Shown: in pieces, positions 24,676-36,600 of the stretch | How positions within the stretch are numbered: the stretch's first letter is position 1 | How the letters are laid out: every line of letters starts with the position of its first letter | The notes under the pieces: generated by a model | The model's database searches: none | What the model was told of the DNA's origin: nothing | The model's input: only the letters and a program-made list of their open reading frames with translations | Made by a program: the position numbers and the translations under genes | Source of the DNA: Ceratotherium simum simum | Taxonomy: Eukaryota; Chordata; Mammalia; Perissodactyla; Rhinocerotidae | Assembly (NCBI RefSeq): GCF_000283155.1 | Contig: NW_004454163.1 | Location: 20,109,437-20,173,436 of the forward strand | DNA length: 64,000 nt | Reading direction: 5' to 3'

Positions 24676-27600
24676 CTGAAACAAACAAAAAAGACAGAAA
24701 TTAGACGGTCGGCTCGGTTCCCTGGACAGAGTCCTGAGGGCCAGTTCCTTGATCTTCGCGTCCCACGGGGACCTCGCCCGCCGGCTGGCCTGGGAGGAAC
24801 CGCCCCTCACATCACACCCCTGGGGAAGATGGGAGGCAGTGAAAACGCCCTAAGCCCGCCGCGCGGTTTGGGCGAAGCCGCTGAGATTCAGGGAACCGGA
24901 TCAGGAACCCCCAAGATCGTACTGCCCGGAGGGCCCCGTCGAAGTTTTCGGCGCGTGGGAAGCCGACTCTTGGCGACACCCGGCTGCCCTCGAACGTCCA
25001 ATCGTCGGTCCCGAGCTCGTCGTGCCGCCACCTCACCCCGGGTGAGCCTGACATTTTAACTCTGGTTGGGTTTTGCCTGTTTTACCACTACGTGAGGGGG
25101 ACTCGGCTTCCCTCTGGGCTGGCCCAAGGAAACGTCGGCGGGCGGAGGCCACGCCCCAGGGCCGCCGTCTCTGAGCTCCGGTGGGATGACCGCGGTCCCG
25201 GCGCCCCCTGGCGGGCCTATTCGAGCTGGGAGGGGCCGACCCGCCGCCCGCCGCGGTAAGCCTTGGCCTTTAGCCAAATCCCTGCGGAGGCCTAGAGGAG
25301 AGATTCACCCAAGGCCCTTGGATGGAACCTGACCTTGATCTTGCCACCCACTATCCCAGTTTCTCAGAGGCCGTTAACACTGTTACCACCATCAAGACAC
25401 TCCCAAAAGAAACACTAAGTATACGAATCAGTAAATAGGACAATATAAATCATTTAAAAATAACTTTAAAATACAACAGCTTAGACATAGAAACCATATT
25501 ATTTCCAATTCCTATTGTGCCCCAACAAGGTTCAAGCAAGGGCTGTCCTCCTGATAGTTTCCTGAATTCTCTATTTTCACCACTAAATTCCATGATAAAG
25601 TTGGAAATCCATTCACCATTTGTAATACATATTGATGCATTTAATAAAATTGTATGGACTATATCTTTCTCATTCCTGTATCCTAGTATTAAGTACAGTG
25701 CCTACCATGGGCTGGGTTCTCAATACTTGAATGACACAAAAATAGCCGAGACCAGCAAGTTTTTTCTGGGTGGGCTTGAGAGAATTTCTGTACTTGCTGG
25801 GGTCACCATGAAATCCATGGTCTTCAGCTTTGCATTTTCAGCAACGTAGCTTTATCAAGTTATCCTCAGGTGAGCAGTGAGACCCTTGGGAGCTGATTCA
25901 TGGCAGGGTGGCTTTGTAACGTGTCACCTTGACTAGGCTATGTTTCCCAGAACTCCCTTCCCTGTATGCTTCCAGTTAGGATGGGCCACCAGAGACATTC
26001 TGCGTGATAATTGGAGGGCAGAAGTGAAGCAGCAGCATACTGTTTTTACACTTGAAAGGCTGGTGCAGGGGCACCAGGCGCTGTTGCAGTTCACACATGT
26101 TGTCATATATCTGCTGGCTCACCTCGTTGGTGTGGGGCAGCAGGCAGGCCTGCAGCCAGGCCTGCAGCTGCTCCACCTTCCCCGGAATCTTCCTTCAGCT
26201 TCTCTAATTCCCGGGCCAGACGCATATTTAACTCTGTGATGAAGGGCACCAGCTTCTTCTGCAGGACACCCACATCATCGAAGTTGGAGGTGGTGAGAGA
26301 CTGACATGGGTTCCAGGCCATCCTCGTGGGTTCCAGCTCGTGCTCGTGGGCGCCAATATGTCCTTGGTCTCCCACACTTTATGTCCATCTTCCCTTCCCG
26401 ATTGCCTGCCCTGCAGACTTCAAGCTCCAGCATTAGATGCAAAGATAACAGCCTCACAGAGCCTGTTTAACCAGCTCCCACAACTGCCTAAGGTCAAATC
26501 CCTATAATAAATCCCTTAATATATATATGTGTGTGTGTGTGTATATATATATATAAAATCTTTATATTAGCAGTGCTGCTTTTCTGACTGAACCATGGTA
26601 AACATGGTAACCAGACTCTCATCTCATGAGTCAGAATGCCAATCAAATAAATTTCACTTTTAGGACATCACTTTCAAAATTACCAGAATACTAGGGTTGG
26701 GTGTTTGGATCCTGGGGGGAGCAAAACAATACCAGAAAATGATCCAGTCTTGACTCTGGCTGAAGTAGGTCGGGGGAGGCAAAGGAAGATGCAGAGGAGG
26801 GTGGCAGAGGGCTGTATCATGAGTCACAGCAGGGAAATGGCTAATCTACATCTGAATTATCTAAAGCTGCAGGGCTGGGACTGGAGTAAGTCAAGAGAAG
26901 TACATAGGCTACAGAATTTAAGGAGGCAAGCACTCAGTCTCAGCCATGTAAGCTGGCTAAGCAAAGAATCACAATCTAATCTTTTTGGCACTTTACGAAA
27001 AATGGACAGTGAGGCAGGGCTGAGCCAAGACTGGCCCTTAGGCAAGATTCGAAGCGGGAACTCAGACTCCTACTAGATGGGCTGAGAGAAGAAACCAGGC
27101 ACAAAGGTTATCAAGGGGCAGGGGATGCAAGTTGTCAGTGAAGATGAGCCAGGCTGGCAGCTTTACTTCTGAAGACTGTTTTTCCTGAAGAGGGGGAGGG
27201 AGGGTAACAAGCAAAATGGACAGCAGCCAGTGGGGAAGGATGCCATTCAGGGTTTGAAGAATCCTACACAGCACCCAAGGCCTGGGAATAACCCAGTCTC
27301 TGGATGCATGGATGCTCTGACAAGGTGGCCCACAGCCATGGCACTCCCTAAACCTCACTAGAGGCAGCAGTGTAAGGGATTTGTTAAAAATGCTTAGAGT
27401 AATCCACCTTGTTTTCAAGGTCATGGGAAACTTGTTATTATTACATGTTATTGAATATAGGATTACAGTTTACAGTTTAGTGGCTTAAAAAACACGGCTT
27501 TTATAACCTGGGTTTGACTCTAGGCTCTATCAATACTAGCTGTTTTACACTAGACAAGTTATTTAATTTCTCTGAGTCTCAGTTTTCCCATCTGTAAAAA

Positions 27601-30600
27601 TGGGCAAAATCAACGTCTTCATAAAAAGACTGTTTTGAGGATTAAATACATTAGGTCCATAGGAGGAACTCACCAAATAGCAGTTCCTTTCCTCATTTAT
27701 TAACATTACATTTTCAATTGCTGTCTCCCTGAGAAAATGTTTAGAGATACTGCCAGGTCTCATCCAGAAGCCATTTAAAATCATTTATGAAGGTGGCTTG
27801 TTCACGCTGTTTTGTAGTGGCTTTAATTATATCCCATCCTCCACCCCAGCTCCCCCATCCTTAATATTCACACTTCTTGTCACACTCAGGGTCCTGGGAT
27901 TTGCACCAGTTGGAGCAGATGCACCAACTTTCTAGTCTTTCTTCCTTTTCTGCTTACTTCCTCTATAAGCTCAAAGTACTGAACAGGCCTGCTCCTCTGG
28001 TTTGGTGGTAGGTTTTCCAGTTCCTACTGACTCCTACATAAGCCCCCCGATCTATGGTCCAGCCTCTGAGTAGATCAGTGTTGTCTCTCATAAAGTCGGT
28101 CTGTAAATATCACCTTGAATCCTACAGTCTGCAGAAGCCTCCAGTCTACTGCTTTCTAGCTCCACGTTTTTTAAGGTCCTTGGACCTAGAGGAGAGGGAG
28201 CAGGTCTGTATGTTGAATGAAGTTCACTGTGTGCCAAATGGAGCATCACAAAACCATTGCCTACTATTCTGTGTCCACAATCTATTTCCCCTTTATTATC
28301 CCTTCTCTCTCTTCTAAAATCTTCCATTACAAACAACGTAGCACGTCATTACCTCCTCTGTTAGTATGTAATGATTTCATGCGTAGAGACATTGTTTCCC
28401 CAGTTAGATTATAAGCTCCATGAAGGCAGGAATCCTTTGTGTCCCGAAGGATAAGCCTTCCAGGGTCATTGTATTCACTGCTGTTATCTCCCACACTGCA
28501 GTGTACCCAGCAGAGACTCAGTCAGCACCTCTGTAACTGCCCAAGTGCAGATGGAGGAGTTTCTGGCTTGCAGAAACTAGTTTGTAGGAATAAATGAATC
28601 CAGGTGCTTAGGCCAACAGTTTACGCTGCCTGTGTCTGTAGCTCTGTGCAGGGCCTGTCAACATTCTGCAGCAAGCAGCATTTCCCTGTCCTCCTCCCAC
28701 CATCCCAGTCCTTGTAGGCACCTATCCTTTGTCCTATTGCCAGGCCTGCAGGGACAGTGCTGTACATCAGCTGAAACTGTTAATAACCTCAACAGACTCA
28801 GGAAAGGCTCAAGAAACACAGCCTAACCCCCTCCACAGAGGATACTCCAGGAGGTGCAAGACTAGCCCAAGTTCACAGATCCAGGTCTCCTGCCCATCTA
28901 CCACTGCCCAGCCCACCTTGTCATCTCTTGGAGACTCCAAAGTCCTTCAAGACCCCAAATGATGATTCTCTGAATAAAAATTTATATATTAAGTCTGATC
29001 CCTGCTGGATTTTCTTAGGGAGATGGGGACCAGGCTTTCCTTATCTTCCTTTTTCTTTCAAATCTCATCACAGGGCACCAAGTCCTCTCCCCCACCATAT
29101 CCCCAAGGAGAGCCCTGCCCTGGACCTCAGGAGAAATCTCTAGGGTCCTACACATATCCCCTCACTGATGATGATTGGTGCAGTGGTATGGGGCCTTTAC
29201 TTCCCACTGCACCCTACCAAATTGCTGGCTGTACTTTCAAAACTCAGGGCCCACATCTGACCGGCACCCACCCCATCCCCACCTCTCACTGTGCGGGGCA
29301 CACCTTGGCAACCAGACTGCTGTGTCCCGAAGGCGGGTTCCACCCAGGCTGAAAATCTCCGTGATCTGGGAAAGAATTAATATCATGGGTCAACGTGGTC
29401 GGTGGAGCTAAAGCAGGGTCAGGGCAGGGTGAGGTGTCCCCCAGCACTGACCACGGGTGTGCCAGCCCCTCCTGCCTCCTCCTCTGGGGCCGAGTCAGAG
29501 GCGGAGTCATCCTTGCTCTCCTTTCCCTTGTCCTCCTCAGGGTCGGGTGGCTCCTGCTTCACAGGTGGCAGGCCTGGGTCTACTGCCTGAGAGAGGTGGG
29601 AAACGGGCAGCAGTCAGAAGGACAGGGTTGGCCTGAGGAAAGAGTCTCTATCAGCCAATCTGGCACTGTGCTGACAAATCCCAGTCACACTTCAGCACAG
29701 AAAAACTAGCTCTCTGCCTACAAACTTTTCTCATTCCTCACAGATTTCCATTTTTCTGTTAGCTGGGCAGCAAAGCAAGCAAAGCTGGTTGCCTGGGGAG
29801 GATGGGGCATCTGTCAGACAGGCAGGGTAATTCTGTGGAGAGGTTGCAATCAGCACACCTATTGCTCTCTTCAAAAACCACTGTCATGACCACTCATCAC
29901 TGACCCCCACCTTGCTGGGGCAGCCAGGCAGCAATACAGGAGAAGTCAGGACGGCTGTGCCCGGTGTCCAGTCTTCCTGGGCATCCGCCTTCTCTTGCTT
30001 CACCTGGGGTAAGGCCACAACCCAACTCAGGCCAGGGCACTGGGCCTCCTGCGTGAAGGAGGATTGCAGCAGACTTGGTCCCAGCTTCCTGGCATGATGC
30101 TGGGTGGGGTTGGGAAAAGCAGGATAAGGTGGGGCCCTCACCTGCAATACGGCTTCTCTGGAAGCTGGGGCAGGGCCAGGCACCTGCACAGGACTGCTTG
30201 CACCCTCCCGTAAGAACACAAGGTCGGTGCCAGGTGGGGGCAGTACAAAGCCACTGCCTGCTTCCTGCTTCATTGGAGTCTGGGCACGGTCTGGTCGGGC
30301 TGTCGGCGTGGCCAAGGGGGGCTTCAGACGGGGCCGTCGTGTAGAGCTAGGCCTCTTTCGACGAGGGTAAGGTGGGGGCAACCCTGCCCCATCCTCAGAC
30401 CCTGCCCGGACACTTGGCAGCAGCCGCTTCTGGGAGGAACGATGGAGTGTTATGGCCACCTGGTGCAATGACTGACCACACCACCCCGCCCTGATCAACG
30501 TGCCTGCTAATCCCTCATCAGTCGCAGCACAGAATCTGCTTACATATGAGCCCCTCAACACTGAGCCTGCTTGCCTCCTGCTAGCAATGCCAGAACCACC

Positions 30601-33600
30601 CAGATTCCTCATTTACCCCAGCACAATGTCTGCTCATCCTTGGCCAAACCCATTGCTTTTGCCCATCGCTCTGAAGTTGTAGGACCCATCTGACCTGCCC
30701 AACCCACCACCCCCAGGTACTGGGGGCCCTGGCCCAACTTACCCTGCCCACCTGACCCTGCCCCACTCACCATGGCAAACTGCAGGCACTGGCGCCAACG
30801 ACACTTCTGGCGCTTCTGATTGCTGCCCCCAAATTTGGGCTTGTCACAGCAGAAGTCGCAGTGGCCACAGTCCATCCGCCGCAGGCAGGCTGCACAGGCC
30901 CCACACTTGCGGTTTTGCCGGCGATTCGTGTAAGGCTGCTGGAGGACAGGAGAAATGCAGGTTACAGTCACTAGGACTATTACAGTGCTGTTCCTGTTGC
31001 TCCTCTACTAGCCCCATCACAGGGCACTGGGTTGCACACTGGTCTTAACCTGACTCCCCACTAGTCACACCTCAGTGTCTGCTAGTCCAACATCAGGCAC
31101 TATCACTGTACCGGATGACCCTCGATACCACTAGGATTGTGGCTGCTCCAACACACTATCTATCACTCTACCTACCAGTCCTCCAACAGCTACCAATACA
31201 ATGTCTTTGATCCCCGCTTCCAGCAGGATTTTGCTGACCCTCTCTTAGCTCCCATCAGTGTGCCTATACGTCTGCACAGCCTACGTGAACTCTGGTCGCT
31301 GTGCCAGTTCTCCCTCTATTTGCCCCACGAGAGTGCTGGACCATCTGACATCAGGTACTGTCACTGCACCTGGTGATCCCATATTAGTTGCTCCCCCATT
31401 GTCTGCCCATCCCATACTTGTACCCATTACTGTGCCTTGCTGGTCCCTTTTAGGCCCATTGCAAGATCTGCGTCTTTAGAGTTAACCAAGTGCCCTGGGA
31501 AAGTCTAGGCTTGTCCAGGTAGGGTGGGGCCACTCACTAGCTCGTCCTCGTCTACACAGTAATAGATGAACTCGGCAGGTGGCGAGGGGACCAGGGCTCT
31601 GGGGTGCTGCAGAGGCAAATGGGGTGGGGTCAGGGCAGGTACTGGGTGAAGCTAGGGTTGTGCCTTCCCCCTGCCCACCAGGGCCTCACCAGCTCTGGGG
31701 ATTCTTGAGGCTGAGATGGGGGAGGTGGAGGCAGTGGCTGGGTTTGGGGACGCCGTTTGGCAGCCATCTTGGAGTCGCAGCCTCCCCTGCGGCGGCCATG
31801 TTTACCCTGGGAGAAAGCCAAAAGGGTAGTTTGGGCTTGGTGGCACTGGGCAAACACAAGACCCCGCCCTGTGCAAGAAGCATGCGTTGGACAGGCAGGC
31901 GGGAGTGGGGGGGTGGGGCACTCACAGCAGGGGGAGCCACAGCTAGGGGAGGGCGTCGTTGACATCGCTGATGGTGGCAACGGAGGCGATGGGCAAGGTG
32001 CTGGCAGACAGGGGCAGGTAGATGGGGCCAGGGAGGTGAGCGTAGGGTGGGAAAGAAAGGAAGACATGAGGTGGGCAAGGCCAGGTTGGGAGGAAGCAGC
32101 AGCAGCAGCAACTTCAACAGCAGAATGAGCTCTGCCCCAGCCCTGGCCCCTCCAGCCTGACTCACCCGTAGGCAGCGCCGCTGGATGCACTTCCACTGGC
32201 GCCTGAGACCAGGGCGGGGAGGGCGAAGGCAAACTCGGCAACGGCCACAGTCCTCTCGAGTTTGACAGCCCCGGCACACTCCACATCCTCGGCTCTGTAG
32301 GGGGACCAGAGGGGTGATGCATAGGGCCAGGGCTTTGAGGGCCAGGGGCTGGGGTGAGCCTTGGGCCCACCCCACCTGCCCGACTCACCCTTTCCACAAT
32401 TCGGAGGCACCGTCTCCGCTCACACTTGCAGAACAGCCCCGAGGCCACGTCTTGGGGCAGCTGCAGAAGGCAGGTGGAGCAGGCCCCGCAGTCCTCGGTT
32501 ACCTGGCAGGCTGCACACTCCCCACAGCCCACTCGCTGCCAGGAATGGGTGGGGCAAGGTCACAGGCCCAGGCAGAGTGGCTCTAGGAGCACTGCCCCTC
32601 ATGTGTCTGCTGATCCCACATTAGCCTCCATCACCATGTCTCCTAGTCCCCTATTGGCCTCATCACTGTATCTGATAATTACTGATTAGCTGCATCATGG
32701 AGGACATCACAACGTCTACTGGTCCTGTTAACCTCATCGCTGTGTCTACTAATTCCCATTACTGTCTGCTGACCATGGCAGCTCCCTACAAAATGACTTT
32801 GATACCCTGTGGATCCATCACCATTCCTTCAGACCCTCCATCAACCCCCACCACATCCTGCTCCCACCACACACTTGTGAGGAGGAGGCAGGTAGTGCTT
32901 ACCTTAAACATCCTCTGCTCCCGGTTGAAGGCAATTCTCTGCGCTGGGGGGAGGGTGAGGGAAGAAGAGAAGTGTAAAGGGAGCATCAGATACCTGACCT
33001 CATCCACTGCCTCTGCCCTGACATCCACATTCAACCTCCAGCCTGACACCGGGCTTGCTCCAGCTCCTATCTCCTAGTACCCTAGGGTCCACTCACCTCG
33101 GCAGTCCTTGCACAACGTCTTGAGCCGCTGCCTTCGGATACCATCCCCTGAGAAGCTAATTCCACAGTTCTCACAGCACCTGGGATGGGAAACATGGGTG
33201 TAGAGCCCTGAGTGCACCCCCAACCACAACCTTCACCCACTTGGCTCACTTTGGGCCAACACTCACTCGGGTGCAGGGAGCGAAGCTGGAGCTGTGTCAG
33301 TGTCAGCCTTGGTCTCATCCCCTGGGGCCTCCTTCCTGACCTCACTCTTCTGAGGTCCAACCTGACGTTTCCGAGCCTTGGCTGGCCTTGAAGGCTTCTT
33401 CTGCTTCTTGCTGGGGACAGCCAAGGAATGGGCCTAGAGATGAGAGCAAAGGCAAGAAGACTGTAGGTCAGTGGGTGGGTGTTAGGTGGCTCACCCACTC
33501 CAGCCTGGGTACCCCGCATTGTGTAGTACCTTGGGGGTTGGATAGCACAGGACGCCTTGTTTGAAGTCGAAGAGGGTGAGGTCACACGCAGGACCCAGGT

Positions 33601-36600
33601 ATCGGGTCAGCTCAACTTTGCTTCGGATCCTGTCTCCTGTAGGGCTGGGGGTGGGCCAGGATGAGTTGATACCCAGCTGAAGCCACCACTACTCCACCCA
33701 CATAATCCTCCCACTGGGCTGTTGAAGAGGCCTGCAGGCTGGTGGGATACAGGAGGCAGCCTGAGACCAGCCTGGGAGCCCTCATCAGGCCCTAGTACAA
33801 ATAACCCTGAACAGCAAGAATACAAAAGGTGTATAAATACCAGCATGTACACGAACACTAATAAATAATACAAATGCAAATAAATATGCACATATTTATA
33901 ACATATGCTACTAACGGTATTCTATATAGGTGAAAATAAACACAAATAGGAACACAAATATATCAAACAGCATGTAAATATGTTAGCATCACATACTAAA
34001 TATATAAACAAGTAAACTTAAATAAACAAATGTTGAAAAATACACATGTAAATAAATGTACATACACAAATATATGTGTAAACAAATGAATGCAACTACA
34101 TACAAAATAAAGTATAAATAAGTGGTGTTGGGAGATGATACTCCACAGGTCTCCTGCATTTCTGCATGTCTTGCCAGAGTGGCACTGGTTGTCCTTTGTT
34201 ATGAACTGTCTTTTCAAGGATGTTTGTAGAGCAAACAGCCTTGGAAGATAAGAGATAGGGTCTCCTTCCACAGTAAATGGAAGGCATCCTTACCGTCCTA
34301 ACATTATAAAAAATTAGATTCCTTAAACTCAGGGTTCCTTTCCTACAACACAATCTAGTGTATGTGCAGGTGGTAGTTAGCCCTCTTCATGTTACCCTCT
34401 GGGAACTGGTGTTAGGGAAACTGGCACAAAACTGATATTCTGGATACTGCTATTGCTGTGAGTAGTAAACTGTCTTTCATCTCTGACCTAGGAGTCTCAT
34501 ATCTCCTACCAGCATCCACAAAACTGTGACATACCCACCTGTTACTTTGCCCTAATTAGGGTAAAATCTCTGATCTTTTACAGTTGTTGATAATTACACT
34601 TATAAACTTTGAAAGTTTTATCCAAGTTGCAAATATGAAAATAAATTTACAACTAAATATAAACAAATGTAATTGTATTTATAATTTTACTATATTCCTC
34701 CAGGAAAACAGCAACTTAGATATAAAAACAGTCCAGGAAGAGTGTAAAAAACTTAATAAGTATATCACTAATATATCCTTAAACACCTTAAATCTTTAAG
34801 CATAAACTGTTGATAAACATGTACGTTTACATATTTATAGTCGATTCTCATTATTCACGGTAGTTACGTTCTATAAAGTCACCTTGAACACTACATTAGT
34901 AAATACAAAACAACTGCTCCTAGTGGAACTACAAGTTAGGTTCCTGCAAGCCTCTGGTCACAACACTTTTGTCAAGTGATCAATATGTAACCTTGTTTTA
35001 TGTGTTTCTGTTTAAAGACACCCTATTTAATATACCCATCTTACAAATAATGAACTGCATGGCCTCTGAATGACTTAAAACCAGGAGCTTTGGAGGCCCT
35101 CTGTGTTACATAGGTTCCTTTGCCAATGTCCTTTGACTTAAGAAATTTTATATATTGAAGTATACGGGGAAGCCATTCTGGTTTAAACTTGATCTGGCCT
35201 GAATTTTATTTGAACCAGAGAAGCCCCACTTACAGCCTGTCAAAGGTACATTGCACATCTGTTTTAATTATTACCCTAAGGAATGTACTCTTTGAAGATA
35301 ATGAATAAATGCCTCCCTTCTTATGATGTCAGTATTCTCTGAAGATGAGTCTCCCTTCCCATGACACCAGAGTCATGTTGATCTGCTGTGTATGTGCTCC
35401 TTGAACCCTTGAAGGAATGTGTCCGTCATGCTTGATGTATGTATCTTTGTTTTGAAGTGGTATATAACTGTGCCAAAAACCGCTCTTCTCCGGGGCACTT
35501 TCTTCACTTTTGAAGGTTGTGACTCCTGGGCTATAATCCTCAATTTTGTCACGAATAAAACTCTTTTCTTTACTTTACTATAGAATGATCATTGATTATC
35601 TGCACTGACACTTGGTAAAACAAGCCAGTCTTATCAGCACTGAAAACCTACTCTTCAACATAACTCTTTTCCCGAATAACACTTAGCAGGTATTTTTTAA
35701 AATTCTTCTGGAAACTTCATCTGCAGAACCTGCCTTGCACACAAATGTAACATTTTTCATGATGTATCTATCACCTTTTGAAATGAGTGAACCAGCCAGC
35801 ACTAGCTCAGATAGGTTTAACATTTTCCTAACCCTGGGTAACACGACTGTCAATGTCCTTGGCTTTCAGCCTCACAACACTGTCCATTACACTTTATTTC
35901 ACTGGACATCTCACAGATCCACAAATCTAGCCACTTTTTACCTTTTCCTTGGCTTCATCACATACTATAGATGTTACTTTAGCACTTTCTGGAGCAGCTT
36001 CATGTACAAATAGGCATATTTCCTCTTTTCTTTCTAGATATACAGTGTTTCTGATTCATTAACATTGAACTCCCAGTCAACAGCACTGCAACTCACACCT
36101 GAACGAAGCTCATTTAACACATATTTTTCTCCTTATGGCACATCATGAACTTTTTGCACTTAAAACATTAGATAGCACTTCAGAACTACGCTTGGGGGCC
36201 ATCACAAACAGCAAAATCACCAACAAAAAGTACAAAAATGAGAAAAACATGGTATTAAGCAGACTGTGAAAAGAACACTTGTTTACAGCACAAGAGCTGA
36301 AATGAGAAGGCCCTCATTCAACGGCAGCTAGGAATGCATGCATCAGGTGACTTAGATTTTTTTGCTGCTCTGTGCACATCCACGAATGACCATGAAAGCA
36401 CAGTGAGTACTGACTTTGGGGTACAAACAAATTTTAGGGAGTAGACGAATTTGCAAATACGGAATCTGCAAATAATGAAGATTGACTGTATATACCTAAT
36501 TTTAACCCCACCCATAAATTTAATCACACCCCTTGATTTCACCCTGCCTAACCAGGCTCAGACCTACACCGACTCTGTCCACAACCCACCCAGTACCTCT

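Larger units (their letters stand above)
23790..29400 (-). repeat. Degenerate second copy of the CFAP53 5' region (copy B)
   Basis: Colinear by eye with the CFAP53 locus (copy A): 23,980-24,230 with 12,190-12,430; 24,400-24,690 with 18,200-18,510 (exon 3); 25,325-25,410 with 19,565-19,655; 25,480-25,920 with 19,795-20,215; 26,630-26,720 with 20,240-20,320; 27,000-28,570 with 20,940-22,690; 28,600-29,250 with 22,740-23,396 (exon 1). It lacks the L1 and the Tigger element of copy A, and exon 2. It has gained a CpG island (24,690-25,310) and an insertion carrying an APOA4-like piece (25,920-26,630). It overlaps the 3' end of MBD1. Confidence 0.85.

Noticed and set aside
24589..25059. 156-codon plus-strand frame through the orphan CpG island
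   Set aside because: Starts within the antisense of the MBD1 exon 16b and has no recognisable domain.
29884..30612. Single 242-codon frame spanning MBD1 exons 12-13
   Set aside because: Includes intron 12 read-through; splice sites at 30142 and 30048 give the conserved protein.
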